Source: Candidatus Hydrogenedentota bacterium
Lineage (GTDB): Bacteria > Hydrogenedentota > Hydrogenedentia > Hydrogenedentales > SLHB01
Assembly: GCA_013359265.1 (NCBI GenBank)
Contig: JABWCD010000003.1
Location: 1 to 64,000 of the forward strand
DNA: 64,000 nt
Direction of reading: 5' to 3'
How positions within the stretch are numbered: the stretch's first letter is position 1; each line of letters begins with the position of its first letter. The notes under the pieces are model-generated. The model was not told the DNA's origin, ran no database searches, and worked only from the letters and a program-made list of their open reading frames with translations. Both the position numbers and the translations under genes were made by a program. Below are positions 44,751-53,294 of this stretch, piece by piece.

Positions 44751-45776
44751 TCAAATCATTCTATTTTCCATCAAGTACTTGAACCCCGCAGCGTTGTCCT
44801 TGGTCACGACCGGATTGTCGATGATCATGAACGGCGGCACCTGATCCTTCTTCTGTCCCTGTGCGCACGCGAAATACCCAACCATCAGCGCCGTAAGATG
44901 GATACGGCCGGCCGCGTTCATCGCGGAACAGATCAGGTCACCGTTTATCACGCCGTTTAACCCTTGCTCTTGCGCGTCGATGCTGCCAAACACGACTTTG
45001 CGCTCCTTCCCGGATCGCTTGATCGCCTGCACCGCCGCCATCGCCATGTCGTCGTTGTGGCAGAACGCCCCATCGATCTGGTCGTACCGCACGAGCAGGT
45101 CGTCCCAAATCTGGCCTGCCTTGTTGATGTCCCAGTCCGCGGGCTGTTCGTCGATGACTTCGATCTCAGGATACTTTGCGACAACGGTGTGAAAACCCTT
45201 CGCGCGGAGTTGCGCGCCGGTGTGCGCGAGGGCGCCCTGCGTATGAACAATCTTCCCTTTGCCGCCGATGGATTGGCAAATCATCTCCGTGGCTTGTTCT
45301 GCGAGCTTCTCGTGGTCCGGCGTCATGAAGGTCCACAGACCGATGTCCTCGCCCTCGGGCACAATGCGCGTGTCAAAATCGATCACGGGAATGCCCCTGT
45401 CGATAAGGCGTTTCACCGGCTCCGCCAGCGTCTGGATTGCGTAAGCCTGAATCGCGACGAAGTCCCAGTCCTTCGTCGTCATGTCTTCAATGTCCTGCCG
45501 CTGCTTGTCGATGTTCAGTTGCGAATCGTAAATGGTGACGTCCACGCCAAGATGTTTACCCCACCACTCCGCAGTCTTCATCCCGTGCGCGCACCACGTC
45601 GCCTTGAGTCCGGCGTTGGAGAACGCCGCCTTATAACGCTTGCCCTCCGGCGCCACGGGCATCGGGGCGTCGGCGGGCGCAGTCTCGTTGCAACTGAACG
45701 CAGTCGTCAACGCGCCCAAGGCCAACGACGTCGTCGACCACTGCAAAAACGCACGGCGATTCTCTTCACGCATCAT
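44751..45776 (-). CDS. Sugar-binding lipoprotein, ABC-transporter type
   Basis: The 341-residue protein belongs to the periplasmic-binding protein family of LacI/RbsB-like (Peripla_BP_4): KYKAAFSNAGLKATWCAHGM-type strand, then WDFVAIQAYAIQTL, IPVIDFDTRI and a DGAFCHNDDMAMAAVQAI motif. The N-terminus has a Tat-like RRAFLQWS and a lipobox TAFSCNE, so it is an exported lipoprotein. GGGGAG lies before the ATG at 45776. No permease or ATPase gene is adjacent. Confidence 0.85.
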   Translation of the reverse strand: MMREENRRAFLQWSTTSLALGALTTAFSCNETAPADAPMPVAPEGKRYKAAFSNAGLKATWCAHGMKTAEWWGKHLGVDVTIYDSQLNIDKQRQDIEDMTTKDWDFVAIQAYAIQTLAEPVKRLIDRGIPVIDFDTRIVPEGEDIGLWTFMTPDHEKLAEQATEMICQSIGGKGKIVHTQGALAHTGAQLRAKGFHTVVAKYPEIEVIDEQPADWDINKAGQIWDDLLVRYDQIDGAFCHNDDMAMAAVQAIKRSGKERKVVFGSIDAQEQGLNGVINGDLICSAMNAAGRIHLTALMVGYFACAQGQKKDQVPPFMIIDNPVVTKDNAAGFKYLMENRMI

Positions 45777-45863
45777 TGAAACTCCCCTCTCATACGCGCA
45801 CCTTACTCGTGCCCGCCCAGAGTATAGCAAAGCGCCGCACTTCGGGACTCGCACAAAGCCGCG

Positions 45864-46145
45864 CTACTTGCAGCGTCCGTTCTCGTGGTTCGGCGCAAGC
45901 GAACACGGTACACCGGACAACGTGCGCGCGCCGCAGATGCGGCCGTTTAATTCTGCTTCGCGTGCTTCGACAAATGCGATGTCGGCGGGATCCCATGCGG
46001 AGGAGAGCGGGGAGCCGAGGGTCGTGAAGGGACGAGAGTTGTCAGACGCCGGTGCCCTCGGGATATTAAATGTAGAAGCCTCCGCCGGGTCTATCGGGGC
46101 TGCCGGGCCTGTCGGGTCTACCGCGACTGTCGAGCGCACTTGCAT
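45864..46145 (-). CDS. Small Cys-containing protein with CGART-type motif
   Basis: The 93-residue protein ends in CGARTLSGVPCSLAPNHENG followed by RCK, which is close to the CGAKTRSGxPC...NGRC element of HGGAPKGS-like proteins, without the terminal His-Gly-Gly. Its N-terminal part (PTGPAAPID) is encoded by a 9-bp-period repeat. AGGAG lies 9 nt before the ATG at 46145. I am unsure that it is expressed. Confidence 0.4.
   Translation of the reverse strand: MQVRSTVAVDPTGPAAPIDPAEASTFNIPRAPASDNSRPFTTLGSPLSSAWDPADIAFVEAREAELNGRICGARTLSGVPCSLAPNHENGRCK
46087..46131. repeat. 9-bp-period array, five units
   Basis: GGGTCTATC, GGGGCTGCC, GGGCCTGTC, GGGTCTACC and GCGACTGTC follow each other without gaps. 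In the minus-strand reading frame they encode the start of the small Cys protein. Confidence 0.6.
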
Positions 46146-46416
46146 GGACATATGCTCCTAGCCACTAGCGCACGGAGTTGTACTCCAGTCGCCAAAAACC
46201 ATGCAACACGCGCGCGCAAAACCCAACGCAAACGCGGGAAATATCTACGCCACCGATTCCACCCAAACCTCGCAAAACTCAGCTCTTTAGCTTACGTCTC
46301 AGTTAGCTCAACCCTCCACGACGGACGTATTTCGCTTGACATCGCACTTTAATCGACGCATCATTTGTATGGAGAGGGTGCGGACTGGCCTTTCAACCAA
46401 AATGTGAGGTACCCCT

Positions 46417-47214
46417 ATGCTTCCACGAACTATTCTCGGTCTTAGTATCCAGTTATTTTTTTCGGTTTTACTCGCGAGCGCCGAAGAGCCGCGTACCTTC
46501 GAACGTTTGAAGTATGACGAAAAAACAGATTTTGCAGGGCAGTCTAATCGGAGGGTGCATGTTGCAGAAAAAAAGCACGTCGAATTTCTTCAGCAAACCG
46601 TCAGCCGATTTGACAATTACGAACAATTTATTATAGGGAAAACCTTGATTTTACAGAATGACAAATCTCGTCGATTTGGCCCCTATAATCTGGCGGGTAA
46701 AAACGCTACAGCGACTGTGGCGGAGTTCACTTACACTTACCAGCCTCCGCGCAGCGAACGGCTAAACCACCATAACAAAGAGCATCATGTTTGTCCTGAT
46801 GGTCCTGTCTGGAACTACCGAATGTATTTTCGATTCCATTACGACAATCCGCAGCCCTTGGATATGTCTAGCGATCTTGCAAAAGAAGTTCTTAAGGTTT
46901 CGCAGAATTTAATTGTTACTGCTTATCAAGGCAACACTGTGATCGCCATTTATGAGTTAGTCCAGGATCAATCAAAAACGTATGCAATGCCACCGGAACT
47001 CCTTGTTGACGATCTCTATTTTGAGTTTTCCGTAAAGCAGGATGCGAAGGAAAAAACAACCGATGTCACATTTGGCCAGGCCGTGTACGGCATAAATAGC
47101 GCAGGCCAGCCAGATAAAAGTCACGAGAACTGCGCTACCAAGAAAGACCCGCCTGCGATTCCTATACTCGATGAAATCAAAGGCTCGTTCGATTTTGATA
47201 TCGTAGAGTTCTGA
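46417..47214 (+). CDS. Secreted protein of unknown function in an AT-richer island
   Basis: The 265-residue protein has a signal peptide (MLPRTILGLSIQLFFSVLLA, cut near residue 22) and is otherwise unrecognised. It is lysine/asparagine-rich with codon use unlike its neighbours, and the DNA is visibly less GC-rich than average for the window. A TTGACA lies at 46336-46341 but no good -10 follows at the usual spacing. The stop sits within a possible hairpin (TGACGC...GCGTCA) ending in TTTT. Together with the next gene it looks acquired. Confidence 0.65.
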   Translation: MLPRTILGLSIQLFFSVLLASAEEPRTFERLKYDEKTDFAGQSNRRVHVAEKKHVEFLQQTVSRFDNYEQFIIGKTLILQNDKSRRFGPYNLAGKNATATVAEFTYTYQPPRSERLNHHNKEHHVCPDGPVWNYRMYFRFHYDNPQPLDMSSDLAKEVLKVSQNLIVTAYQGNTVIAIYELVQDQSKTYAMPPELLVDDLYFEFSVKQDAKEKTTDVTFGQAVYGINSAGQPDKSHENCATKKDPPAIPILDEIKGSFDFDIVEF

Positions 47215-47293
47215 CGCCGAGGCGGTCGACATGGAGGTCGGCCGCGTCATTTTCCAACTCGCGTCTTCCATTTCTGAGGAATCGATACCTGTG

Positions 47294-47321
47294 TCGTTCC
47301 CAAGTGTGAGCTTGGGAACGA
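47294..47321. repeat. REP-like hairpin before an island gene
   Basis: TCGTTCCCAAG and CTTGGGAACGA pair perfectly over 11 bp with the loop TGTGAG. The same core recurs at 29399-29424 and 48263-48288. Confidence 0.75.
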
Positions 47322-47401
47322 GCTGAGGTCGATTAAAAAGCGGAATCTAAGGGTGTGAAATATGCAATCGATCTTAACTAATCAGAAGGGAGACAAGAGA
47401 T

Positions 47402-48250
47402 ATGTCTGCGCTGGTTGATAACTTGTACCTGAAAATTCAGCATGCCGATAATAACGCCCAAGAAATAGATCGTCTAATGTACGAAATGTTCGCCGGTGGG
47501 CTTGCGATCAGCACGGAATTTAATGAGGAAGTTGGCGAAACGACCTTCGTATTGAACGAAAGCATTGAAGTTAATCCCGCAATAAGCGTCCGTTGTGGAG
47601 AAGTTGCGCATCAACTCAGGTCCTGTCTAGATCACATTGTCTTTTACCTTGCTTCTCGGGCAAACCCGCCACTCTCGGATGGGCAACTCAAGCAAATTGA
47701 ATATCCCATTTTCGTCGATCAAAATAGATTCTCTGCGGATGTTGGGAGAAAACTTCGGGGTCTCCCTAGCTCAGCCATCGATATTATTGAACGATTCCAA
47801 CCTTTTCATGCGGTTCCCCCAACCACACCCACTACGCATCCCCTGTGGCTTTTACACGAGATGAACCGCATTGATAAACATAGGGCATTGCATGTCGTTT
47901 CCGCTGTTGGCACAGCGCGGGGCGTATCGCTGGAGGGTCAGATAGTCAATGGAGAAATCATCATTCAGGCGCCGCCGAGAGCAATTTTAGAAAAGGGTAA
48001 AGCGCTAATGAAGGTTAAAGGGGCCAAAGCAACCTTTCAAAACGGTAGTGTCCCGTCGGTGCATATCGCGTTCGAGGAAGTAGGGGGATTCAAAGACGGG
48101 CCGGTTCTTCCGATTCTTTGCGGCTTGCGCGATTTCACAATAGATCTGATCGCTGCACTCACATCGTACGAGCAAAGCAAATACTCACCTACGCCTAGCC
48201 CTACTGATACATCCCGCATCGCAAATTGGGATTGGATTGGCCGATTCTAA
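47402..48250 (+). CDS. Unknown protein with HEPN-like RxxxxH motif
   Basis: The 282-residue protein belongs to a family of unknown function in many bacteria, recognised by the motif [19 protein letters not shown], with FQPFH and [12 protein letters not shown] following. RSCLDH fits the R-x4-6-H motif of HEPN nuclease domains, and the region is helical, so a HEPN-type RNase or DNA-defence role is possible (inference, not proof). The DNA is AT-richer than the window average, and REP-like hairpins lie on both sides (47294-47321 and 48263-48288). GAAGGGAG precedes the ATG. Confidence 0.6.
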   Translation: MSALVDNLYLKIQHADNNAQEIDRLMYEMFAGGLAISTEFNEEVGETTFVLNESIEVNPAISVRCGEVAHQLRSCLDHIVFYLASRANPPLSDGQLKQIEYPIFVDQNRFSADVGRKLRGLPSSAIDIIERFQPFHAVPPTTPTTHPLWLLHEMNRIDKHRALHVVSAVGTARGVSLEGQIVNGEIIIQAPPRAILEKGKALMKVKGAKATFQNGSVPSVHIAFEEVGGFKDGPVLPILCGLRDFTIDLIAALTSYEQSKYSPTPSPTDTSRIANWDWIGRF

Positions 48251-48262
48251 AATCTTTGAACT

Positions 48263-48288
48263 CGTTCCAAAGCTCCCGCTTGGGAACG
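48263..48288. repeat. REP-like hairpin after an island gene
   Basis: CGTTCCAAAG and CTTGGGAACG pair over 10 bp with one mismatch around the loop CTCCCG. It is the partner of the hairpin at 47294-47321, on the other side of the same gene. Confidence 0.65.
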
Positions 48289-48455
48289 CAGTCTTGAAAA
48301 GCTCCGATATGTCTTGGGAAAACGCACGCGACCGTTGGCGAACCTCAACCGGAGAAATCACAGCGCGTTCTTCACCCCGCCTTGACGTTTCGCGCCCGGA
48401 CGCGCTACAAGATGGGGTTGGGCGGTACAGTCTAACCGAACGAGGGGACCTTTCC

Positions 48456-49844
48456 GTGCAGTACCGAATCGAGCGCGACACGATGGGCGAGATGCAGGTG
48501 CCGGTGGACCGGTATTACGGGTGCCAGACGGCGCGGTCGCTGGTGCATTTTGCGATTGGCACGGAGAAAATGCCGCGTGAGATCATCCGCGCGCTGGGGA
48601 TACTGAAGAAGGCGGCGGCGCTGGTAAATCAGGACATGGGCCTGCTTCAGCCGGACCTCTGCACGATCATCTGCGCCGCGGCGGACGAGGTCATTGAAGG
48701 CAAGCTCGACGATCATTTTCCGCTGTCGGTGTGGCAGACGGGCAGCGGCACGCAGACCAACATGAACGCAAACGAGGTCATTTCGAACCGGGCCATCGAG
48801 ATGGCCGGCGGCGAGATGGGCAGCAAGAGGCCCGTGCACCCGAACGACCACGTGAACATGTCGCAATCGTCGAACGACACCTTCCCCACGGCGATGAGCA
48901 TCGCGGCGTGCGAGCAGATTCATCACAAGTTGTTGGCCGCGCTGCGCACGTTGCGCGACACCCTGGCGAAGAAGTCCGCGGCGTTCGAGGCGATCATCAA
49001 GATCGGCCGCACGCATTTGATGGACGCGACGCCGCTAACGCTCGGCCAGGAATTCGCCGGCTACGCGCGGCAACTGACGAACGGGATCGATCGGATCGAA
49101 TCGACCATGCCGCGCCTCTACGAACTTGCGCTCGGCGGCACGGCGGTGGGCACCGGGTTGAACACGAAAAAAGGCTACGACGTGAAAGTCGCAGCGAAAA
49201 TCGCGGAGTTGACCGGCCTGCCCTTCGCCACCGCGCCGAACAAGTTCGAGTCGCTCGCCGCGCACGACGCGCTGGTGATGACGCATGGCGCGCTGAAGAC
49301 CGTCGCGTGCAGTCTCATGAAGATCGCGAACGACGTGCGCTGGCTGGCGAGCGGCCCGCGCTGCGGTCTCGGCGAGATCACGATTCCGGAAAACGAACCG
49401 GGATCGTCAATCATGCCCGGCAAAGTGAACCCCACGCAGAGCGAGGCGATCACGATGATCGCCGCGCAGGTCATGGGCAACGACGTCGCGGTCAATATCG
49501 GCGGCGCCTCCGGCAATTTCGAGTTGAACGTGTTCAAGCCGGTGATTATCTACAACGCGCTGCAGTCGATTCGGCTGCTCGCCGACGGGGCGCATTCGTT
49601 CAACGAACACTGTGCCGAGGGCATCGAGCCGAACACGGCGCGCATCGACGAGCTGCTGCACAAATCGCTCATGCTCGTCACGGCGCTCAACCGCAAAATC
49701 GGCTATGACAACGCCGCGAAGATCGCCAAGACCGCACACAAGAACGGCACGACGCTGAAGCAGGAAGCGATCAATCTCGGCCTGCTCACGGCGGAAGAGT
49801 TCGACGCCGAGGTCGATCCATCGAAGATGATCGGACCGTCGTAA
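48456..49844 (+). CDS. fumC: Fumarate hydratase, class II
   Basis: The 462-residue enzyme hydrates fumarate to malate in the TCA cycle. Signatures are present: the N-terminal [44 protein letters not shown] and [15 protein letters not shown] with the catalytic Ser loop. The start is GTG at 48456 with GAGGGGA 7 nt upstream; the frame is open 219 nt further upstream but that part has no family match. The next gene begins 6 nt after its stop. Confidence 0.96.
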   Translation: MQYRIERDTMGEMQVPVDRYYGCQTARSLVHFAIGTEKMPREIIRALGILKKAAALVNQDMGLLQPDLCTIICAAADEVIEGKLDDHFPLSVWQTGSGTQTNMNANEVISNRAIEMAGGEMGSKRPVHPNDHVNMSQSSNDTFPTAMSIAACEQIHHKLLAALRTLRDTLAKKSAAFEAIIKIGRTHLMDATPLTLGQEFAGYARQLTNGIDRIESTMPRLYELALGGTAVGTGLNTKKGYDVKVAAKIAELTGLPFATAPNKFESLAAHDALVMTHGALKTVACSLMKIANDVRWLASGPRCGLGEITIPENEPGSSIMPGKVNPTQSEAITMIAAQVMGNDVAVNIGGASGNFELNVFKPVIIYNALQSIRLLADGAHSFNEHCAEGIEPNTARIDELLHKSLMLVTALNRKIGYDNAAKIAKTAHKNGTTLKQEAINLGLLTAEEFDAEVDPSKMIGPS

Positions 49845-49850
49845 CGTCAC

Positions 49851-50282
49851 ATGTCCGACGAACAAGTCAAACTGACCGCCGCATCCGCACGGATCGTTGC
49901 GCTGGCGATTCTCTCGTCCATGTGCATCATGACCGGGCTCGGCCTGGCGATTGCCGCCGGTGCGCTGCCAATAGGTCCTCCCGGAATGGACCCCGCGTCG
50001 GGCAGGCAAATCGGGACGATCTTCCTCGTCGTCGGCATAAGCACGATTGGCCTGTCCCACGTAATGCGCACGGCGCTCGACAAGCGCGCGGCCACATCCG
50101 CCAATCCGGCGCAGGCGCGGTTCCGGGCAACAATCATTGGCATGGCGCTCGGCGAAACGCCGGCAACCCTGGCACTGGTGAATGCCATCCTCACGCACAA
50201 CGTAACGATCACGGCGTTGCTGGGGGCTGCGGCGATTATCACCGGCTTGCTGCACTTCCCCCGGGCGAGATTGGTCGAGTGA
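49851..50282 (+). CDS. Small membrane protein of unknown function
   Basis: The 143-residue protein has about four hydrophobic helices and an internal symmetry (two helical hairpins joined by a basic loop, RTALDKRAATSANPAQARFR). The second hairpin, MALGETPATLALVNAILTHN, faintly recalls ATP synthase subunit c, but the length and charge do not fit it. It starts 6 nt after fumC and is probably co-transcribed with it. Confidence 0.65.
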   Translation: MSDEQVKLTAASARIVALAILSSMCIMTGLGLAIAAGALPIGPPGMDPASGRQIGTIFLVVGISTIGLSHVMRTALDKRAATSANPAQARFRATIIGMALGETPATLALVNAILTHNVTITALLGAAAIITGLLHFPRARLVE

Positions 50283-50321
50283 TAGATCCTTCCAATCTCG
50301 AATTAGTCCATCCCGCCCCAT

Positions 50322-50366
50322 GTCGTTAGCGTCCTTTTGGTCCTTTATGTCGTTTACGTCCTTTGC
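50322..50366. repeat. 9-bp-period array, five units
   Basis: GTCGTTAGC, GTCCTTTTG, GTCCTTTAT, GTCGTTTAC and GTCCTTTGC lie in tandem in the 165-nt space between two convergent genes. Confidence 0.7.
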
Positions 50367-50447
50367 CATTCGCCAATTTCATCCACGCCCGGACGAAGCT
50401 GCCCGCAACGTTCGGCGCAGCCATTTCCGGGAATACTCCGTCCGGTT

Positions 50448-52871
50448 TCAATTCTGTGCAATCGCGTATCCGCGTTTCGCGCGCTCGGCTTCGACGCGCA
50501 ATTCACCGTCCTGCAGCGTGAAGCGAATCGCGCCGAGACGGTCGGTCCGGAGCACGGCGATGCCACGGCCGGCGTAGCGGTCGACGATCGGCTGGTCCAT
50601 CACACGGCGGCCGTGGGAACCCGTCGAGATAACGGCATACTCCGGCGTCACTGCGTCGATGAACGCCGGTGTGCTTGACGTATCCGCTCCGTGATGGGGC
50701 ACCTTCAGCACGTCGGCATCGATCGCCGCGGGGTCAAGCGTTCGCTCGATCTCGTCCTCGATGTCCCCGGAAAAGAGAAAGGTCTTCCCGCCGAACGGCA
50801 CGCGCGCGACGATACTGAGGTTGTTGGGCAGCGTTGTGGGCGGCAGATCGGGCGCCGGATGCAACACGGCAAACTGCGCGTCACCGATGTGGAGCGTTTC
50901 GCCGCGCGCGACGCGTACGACTGTCGTGCCCCGAGCTCCGCACCGCGCAAGAAATTCCCGCTCGAGCGGCCGATCCGTTTCCACCGCTCCGAGAATCGCC
51001 GTACCCACGCGGAAGTTGTCGACAACGTAGATCAGACCGCCAAGGTGATCGCGATCGCCGTGGGACGCCATCAACGCGTCGAGTTGGGTCACGCCGCGCG
51101 CCCAGAGGAACGGCGCGACGATTTGCCGTCCGCGATCCCCATACTCGCTCGCGTCGCCGCCGTCGATGAGCAGCGTCTCGCCGGAGGTCATGCGGATGAA
51201 AGACGCGTCGCCGTGTCCCACGTCGAGCATGACAATCTCCGGCTCGCGCCCACAAGGCCGCCACGCGGCAAAGCCGATAACAAATGCAATCGCGGCGCAA
51301 GCCAGCACGCGCTTGCGCCGCTCCTTGCGCACGGCAGTTGACGCCGCAAGCAGCGCCGCCGCGATCCAGTACACTCCCCACGCAAATGGGGTCGGTGTCG
51401 TCAGCGCCAAGGCCGCCGGCTTCAGCGACGCGCTCACCTCGGCAACGGACCGCAACGCTTCGATCGGCAGCCACGTTGCATACCCCGCGATTTGCGCGGC
51501 GGGCAACCACACGAACGACAGCAGCGACGCCGCAAAGCACAACCACAACACCGCGCCGAGTATCGGTATGACGATCAGGTTCGCGATCGGCGAAGCCAAC
51601 GGCAACACATGGAAGCTCGCCGCGGCGATTGGCAAGGGCAGGATTTGAACGGAAAACGAAACAGCCAGCGGTGCGCGCAATGTCCTGTACACAAATCCGT
51701 GTTCGAGCGGCCCCGCTTGCTTCGGGTCCAACTTCGCGCGCAGCGCGCCGTACGCCTCGTCCATCCAATCCTGGACGATCGACACAAACAACAATATGGA
51801 CGCGACGCTTGCGAACGAAAGTTGGGCCCCAATATCGAACACGCTGCGCGGGTCCCACAACAGAAAGACGATTCCCGCAATGCTCAGCGCAGTCGGCGTA
51901 TCCGGCTCGCGCTCGACCAGGTCTGCGGACAAATACAGGCACACCATGATTGCCGCGCGCAATGCGGGCACGCTCGCTCCGGCGGCCATCGCGAACGCGA
52001 ACACCGCGAGCATCACAAGGACCGCCCGCGCGCGCCGCGGCACCTGCAACACGCGCAGCGCAAAGTGCAGCGAGAACGCGATGATCGCCGCGTGGATGCC
52101 CGAAACGGACAGTATGTGCGCTGTGCCGGACCAGACGTAATCCTGGTATTCGGTCTGGCTGAGCGCGCTCTGATGGCCGAGCCATATCGCGTATACAAAG
52201 GAATGCACGTCGTGCGGCATCGCTCGCGCGAGGTTTTCCGCCTGCAATTGCCGCAAGCGCGCCGCCCATTGCCACGGCGAGTACCACGGCGCGGCGCGGA
52301 GCCGCTCAACGGCGTTCGGTCCCGACGCTTCGATTGCGGTGTGCACGCCGCGGTTGCGCATATAGTCCTCGTATCCGTTCACGCCCGGGTTCACTTCCGC
52401 GATCGCGACGCGGGGTTTTCCCTCCAAACGGATCCGGTCGCCGGGATAGAGCCGCGTCGCACTGCGCGCCCAGTGAACAACCGCGCGACCTTCCAGCGGC
52501 GTTGACGTGGAGCCGCTGATGTGACGATTGATGTCCACCGTGAAGCGAAACCGGTCATCACCCGGCATTACGAGTTGAACGCCGCGCACGACTCCTTCAA
52601 GGGTGATGGGCAGGTTGGAGTGGCCGGCAACGTGCCGGCACAGCGCGTCGGAGTTGGGGGAGAGCGTGAGGTTCCAGTGGGCCGCGCCGACGCCGGCAAA
52701 GCCGAGCGCGACTACAAGTGGCCGAACCCGCGGATTCCGAAACCGGACCGCGGCCAGCACCGCCGCCACGGCGACGCAAGCAAGGGGCGCAACGCCGGGC
52801 GCGAAGCCCCACGACGCCGCCAGCACGCCGCCGAGCATGCTGGCTGCAACCCAGACGAGCGGCCGGTTCAT
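50448..52871 (-). CDS. comEC: ComEC/Rec2 DNA-uptake channel protein
   Basis: The 807-residue protein has an N-terminal DUF4131 domain (residues 25-200), the multi-helix ComEC channel domain (about 215-500) with ILSVSGIHAAIIAFSLHF, and a C-terminal metallo-beta-lactamase domain (about 540-800) with LDVGHGDASFIRMTSGE, ASHGDRDHLGG and PHHGADTS. It moves single-stranded DNA across the inner membrane in natural competence. The ATG at 52871 is 10 nt after a strong intrinsic terminator, and no promoter is obvious between them; its ribosome site is only a weak AGG. comEA is not adjacent. Confidence 0.94.
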   Translation of the reverse strand: MNRPLVWVAASMLGGVLAASWGFAPGVAPLACVAVAAVLAAVRFRNPRVRPLVVALGFAGVGAAHWNLTLSPNSDALCRHVAGHSNLPITLEGVVRGVQLVMPGDDRFRFTVDINRHISGSTSTPLEGRAVVHWARSATRLYPGDRIRLEGKPRVAIAEVNPGVNGYEDYMRNRGVHTAIEASGPNAVERLRAAPWYSPWQWAARLRQLQAENLARAMPHDVHSFVYAIWLGHQSALSQTEYQDYVWSGTAHILSVSGIHAAIIAFSLHFALRVLQVPRRARAVLVMLAVFAFAMAAGASVPALRAAIMVCLYLSADLVEREPDTPTALSIAGIVFLLWDPRSVFDIGAQLSFASVASILLFVSIVQDWMDEAYGALRAKLDPKQAGPLEHGFVYRTLRAPLAVSFSVQILPLPIAAASFHVLPLASPIANLIVIPILGAVLWLCFAASLLSFVWLPAAQIAGYATWLPIEALRSVAEVSASLKPAALALTTPTPFAWGVYWIAAALLAASTAVRKERRKRVLACAAIAFVIGFAAWRPCGREPEIVMLDVGHGDASFIRMTSGETLLIDGGDASEYGDRGRQIVAPFLWARGVTQLDALMASHGDRDHLGGLIYVVDNFRVGTAILGAVETDRPLEREFLARCGARGTTVVRVARGETLHIGDAQFAVLHPAPDLPPTTLPNNLSIVARVPFGGKTFLFSGDIEDEIERTLDPAAIDADVLKVPHHGADTSSTPAFIDAVTPEYAVISTGSHGRRVMDQPIVDRYAGRGIAVLRTDRLGAIRFTLQDGELRVEAERAKRGYAIAQN

Positions 52872-52880
52872 GCCGGCCTG

Positions 52881-52928
52881 ACTAAAACAAAAACGACACG
52901 CCCGCTCGCACACCGCAAGCGGGCGTGT
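52881..52928 (-). terminator. Intrinsic terminator between a small gene and comEC
   Basis: On the minus strand ACACGCCCGCT and AGCGGGCGTGT pair over 11 bp around an 11-nt loop, followed by a T-rich tract CGTTTTTGTTTT. The hairpin lies 34 nt after the small gene and its tail ends 10 nt before the comEC ATG. Confidence 0.85.
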
Positions 52929-52961
52929 TCAGTTCGAATCAGTTCTCGATCGCTCGGATGC

Positions 52962-53099
52962 TTAGATGATGCCGCCGAGATTCAGTACCCAAAGCAGGAT
53001 CGAGTACGCGAACGAATCGTAGAAGGACGCAAGCGAGCCTTCCAGATCGAGTCCGGCAGCAGTCAAGAGCAAGTTGAAAATGAAGTCCAGATCCAGCAT
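52962..53099 (-). CDS. Small hydrophobic protein of 45 residues
   Basis: The reading frame starts at ATG 53099 with a perfect AAGGAGGAA 7 nt upstream and encodes 45 residues: MLDLDFIFNLLLTAAGLDLE at the start, a central FYDSF, and LLWVLNLGGII at the end. It is mostly hydrophobic with acidic residues in the first half. It has its own promoter (53152-53181) and an intrinsic terminator (52881-52928), so it is a transcription unit by itself. I know no family for it. Its position just ahead of comEC suggests a leader-peptide-like role (inference). Confidence 0.6.
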   Translation of the reverse strand: MLDLDFIFNLLLTAAGLDLEGSLASFYDSFAYSILLWVLNLGGII

Positions 53100-53151
53100 G
53101 ACAGATTCCTCCTTCTTAACGGTGGATTATCCCCCGTGTTTACGCGCCCGT

Positions 53152-53181
53152 ATGCTAACCAAAGGCTCTTGAGTTTGTCAA
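53152..53181 (-). promoter_or_regulatory. Predicted sigma-70 promoter of the 45-residue gene
   Basis: On the minus strand TTGACA (53181-53176) and TAGCAT (53157-53152) are 18 nt apart. The -35 is a perfect consensus. Transcription would start about 53145, leaving a 45-nt leader. Confidence 0.55.
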
Positions 53182-53294
53182 GGTAAACAAAACCCGATTG
53201 ACACATGGGGTAGTGGAGCGGCCTCGGCTCACCCCAAACGTGCCCCCATGTTGTATCATTGCGCCACCGGGCAGAGGGGAGGGCCGCGCGTACC

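Noticed and set aside
46336-46364. TTGACA at 46336 as a promoter of the secreted island protein.
   Set aside because: The -10 region at 16-18 nt spacing does not resemble TATAAT.
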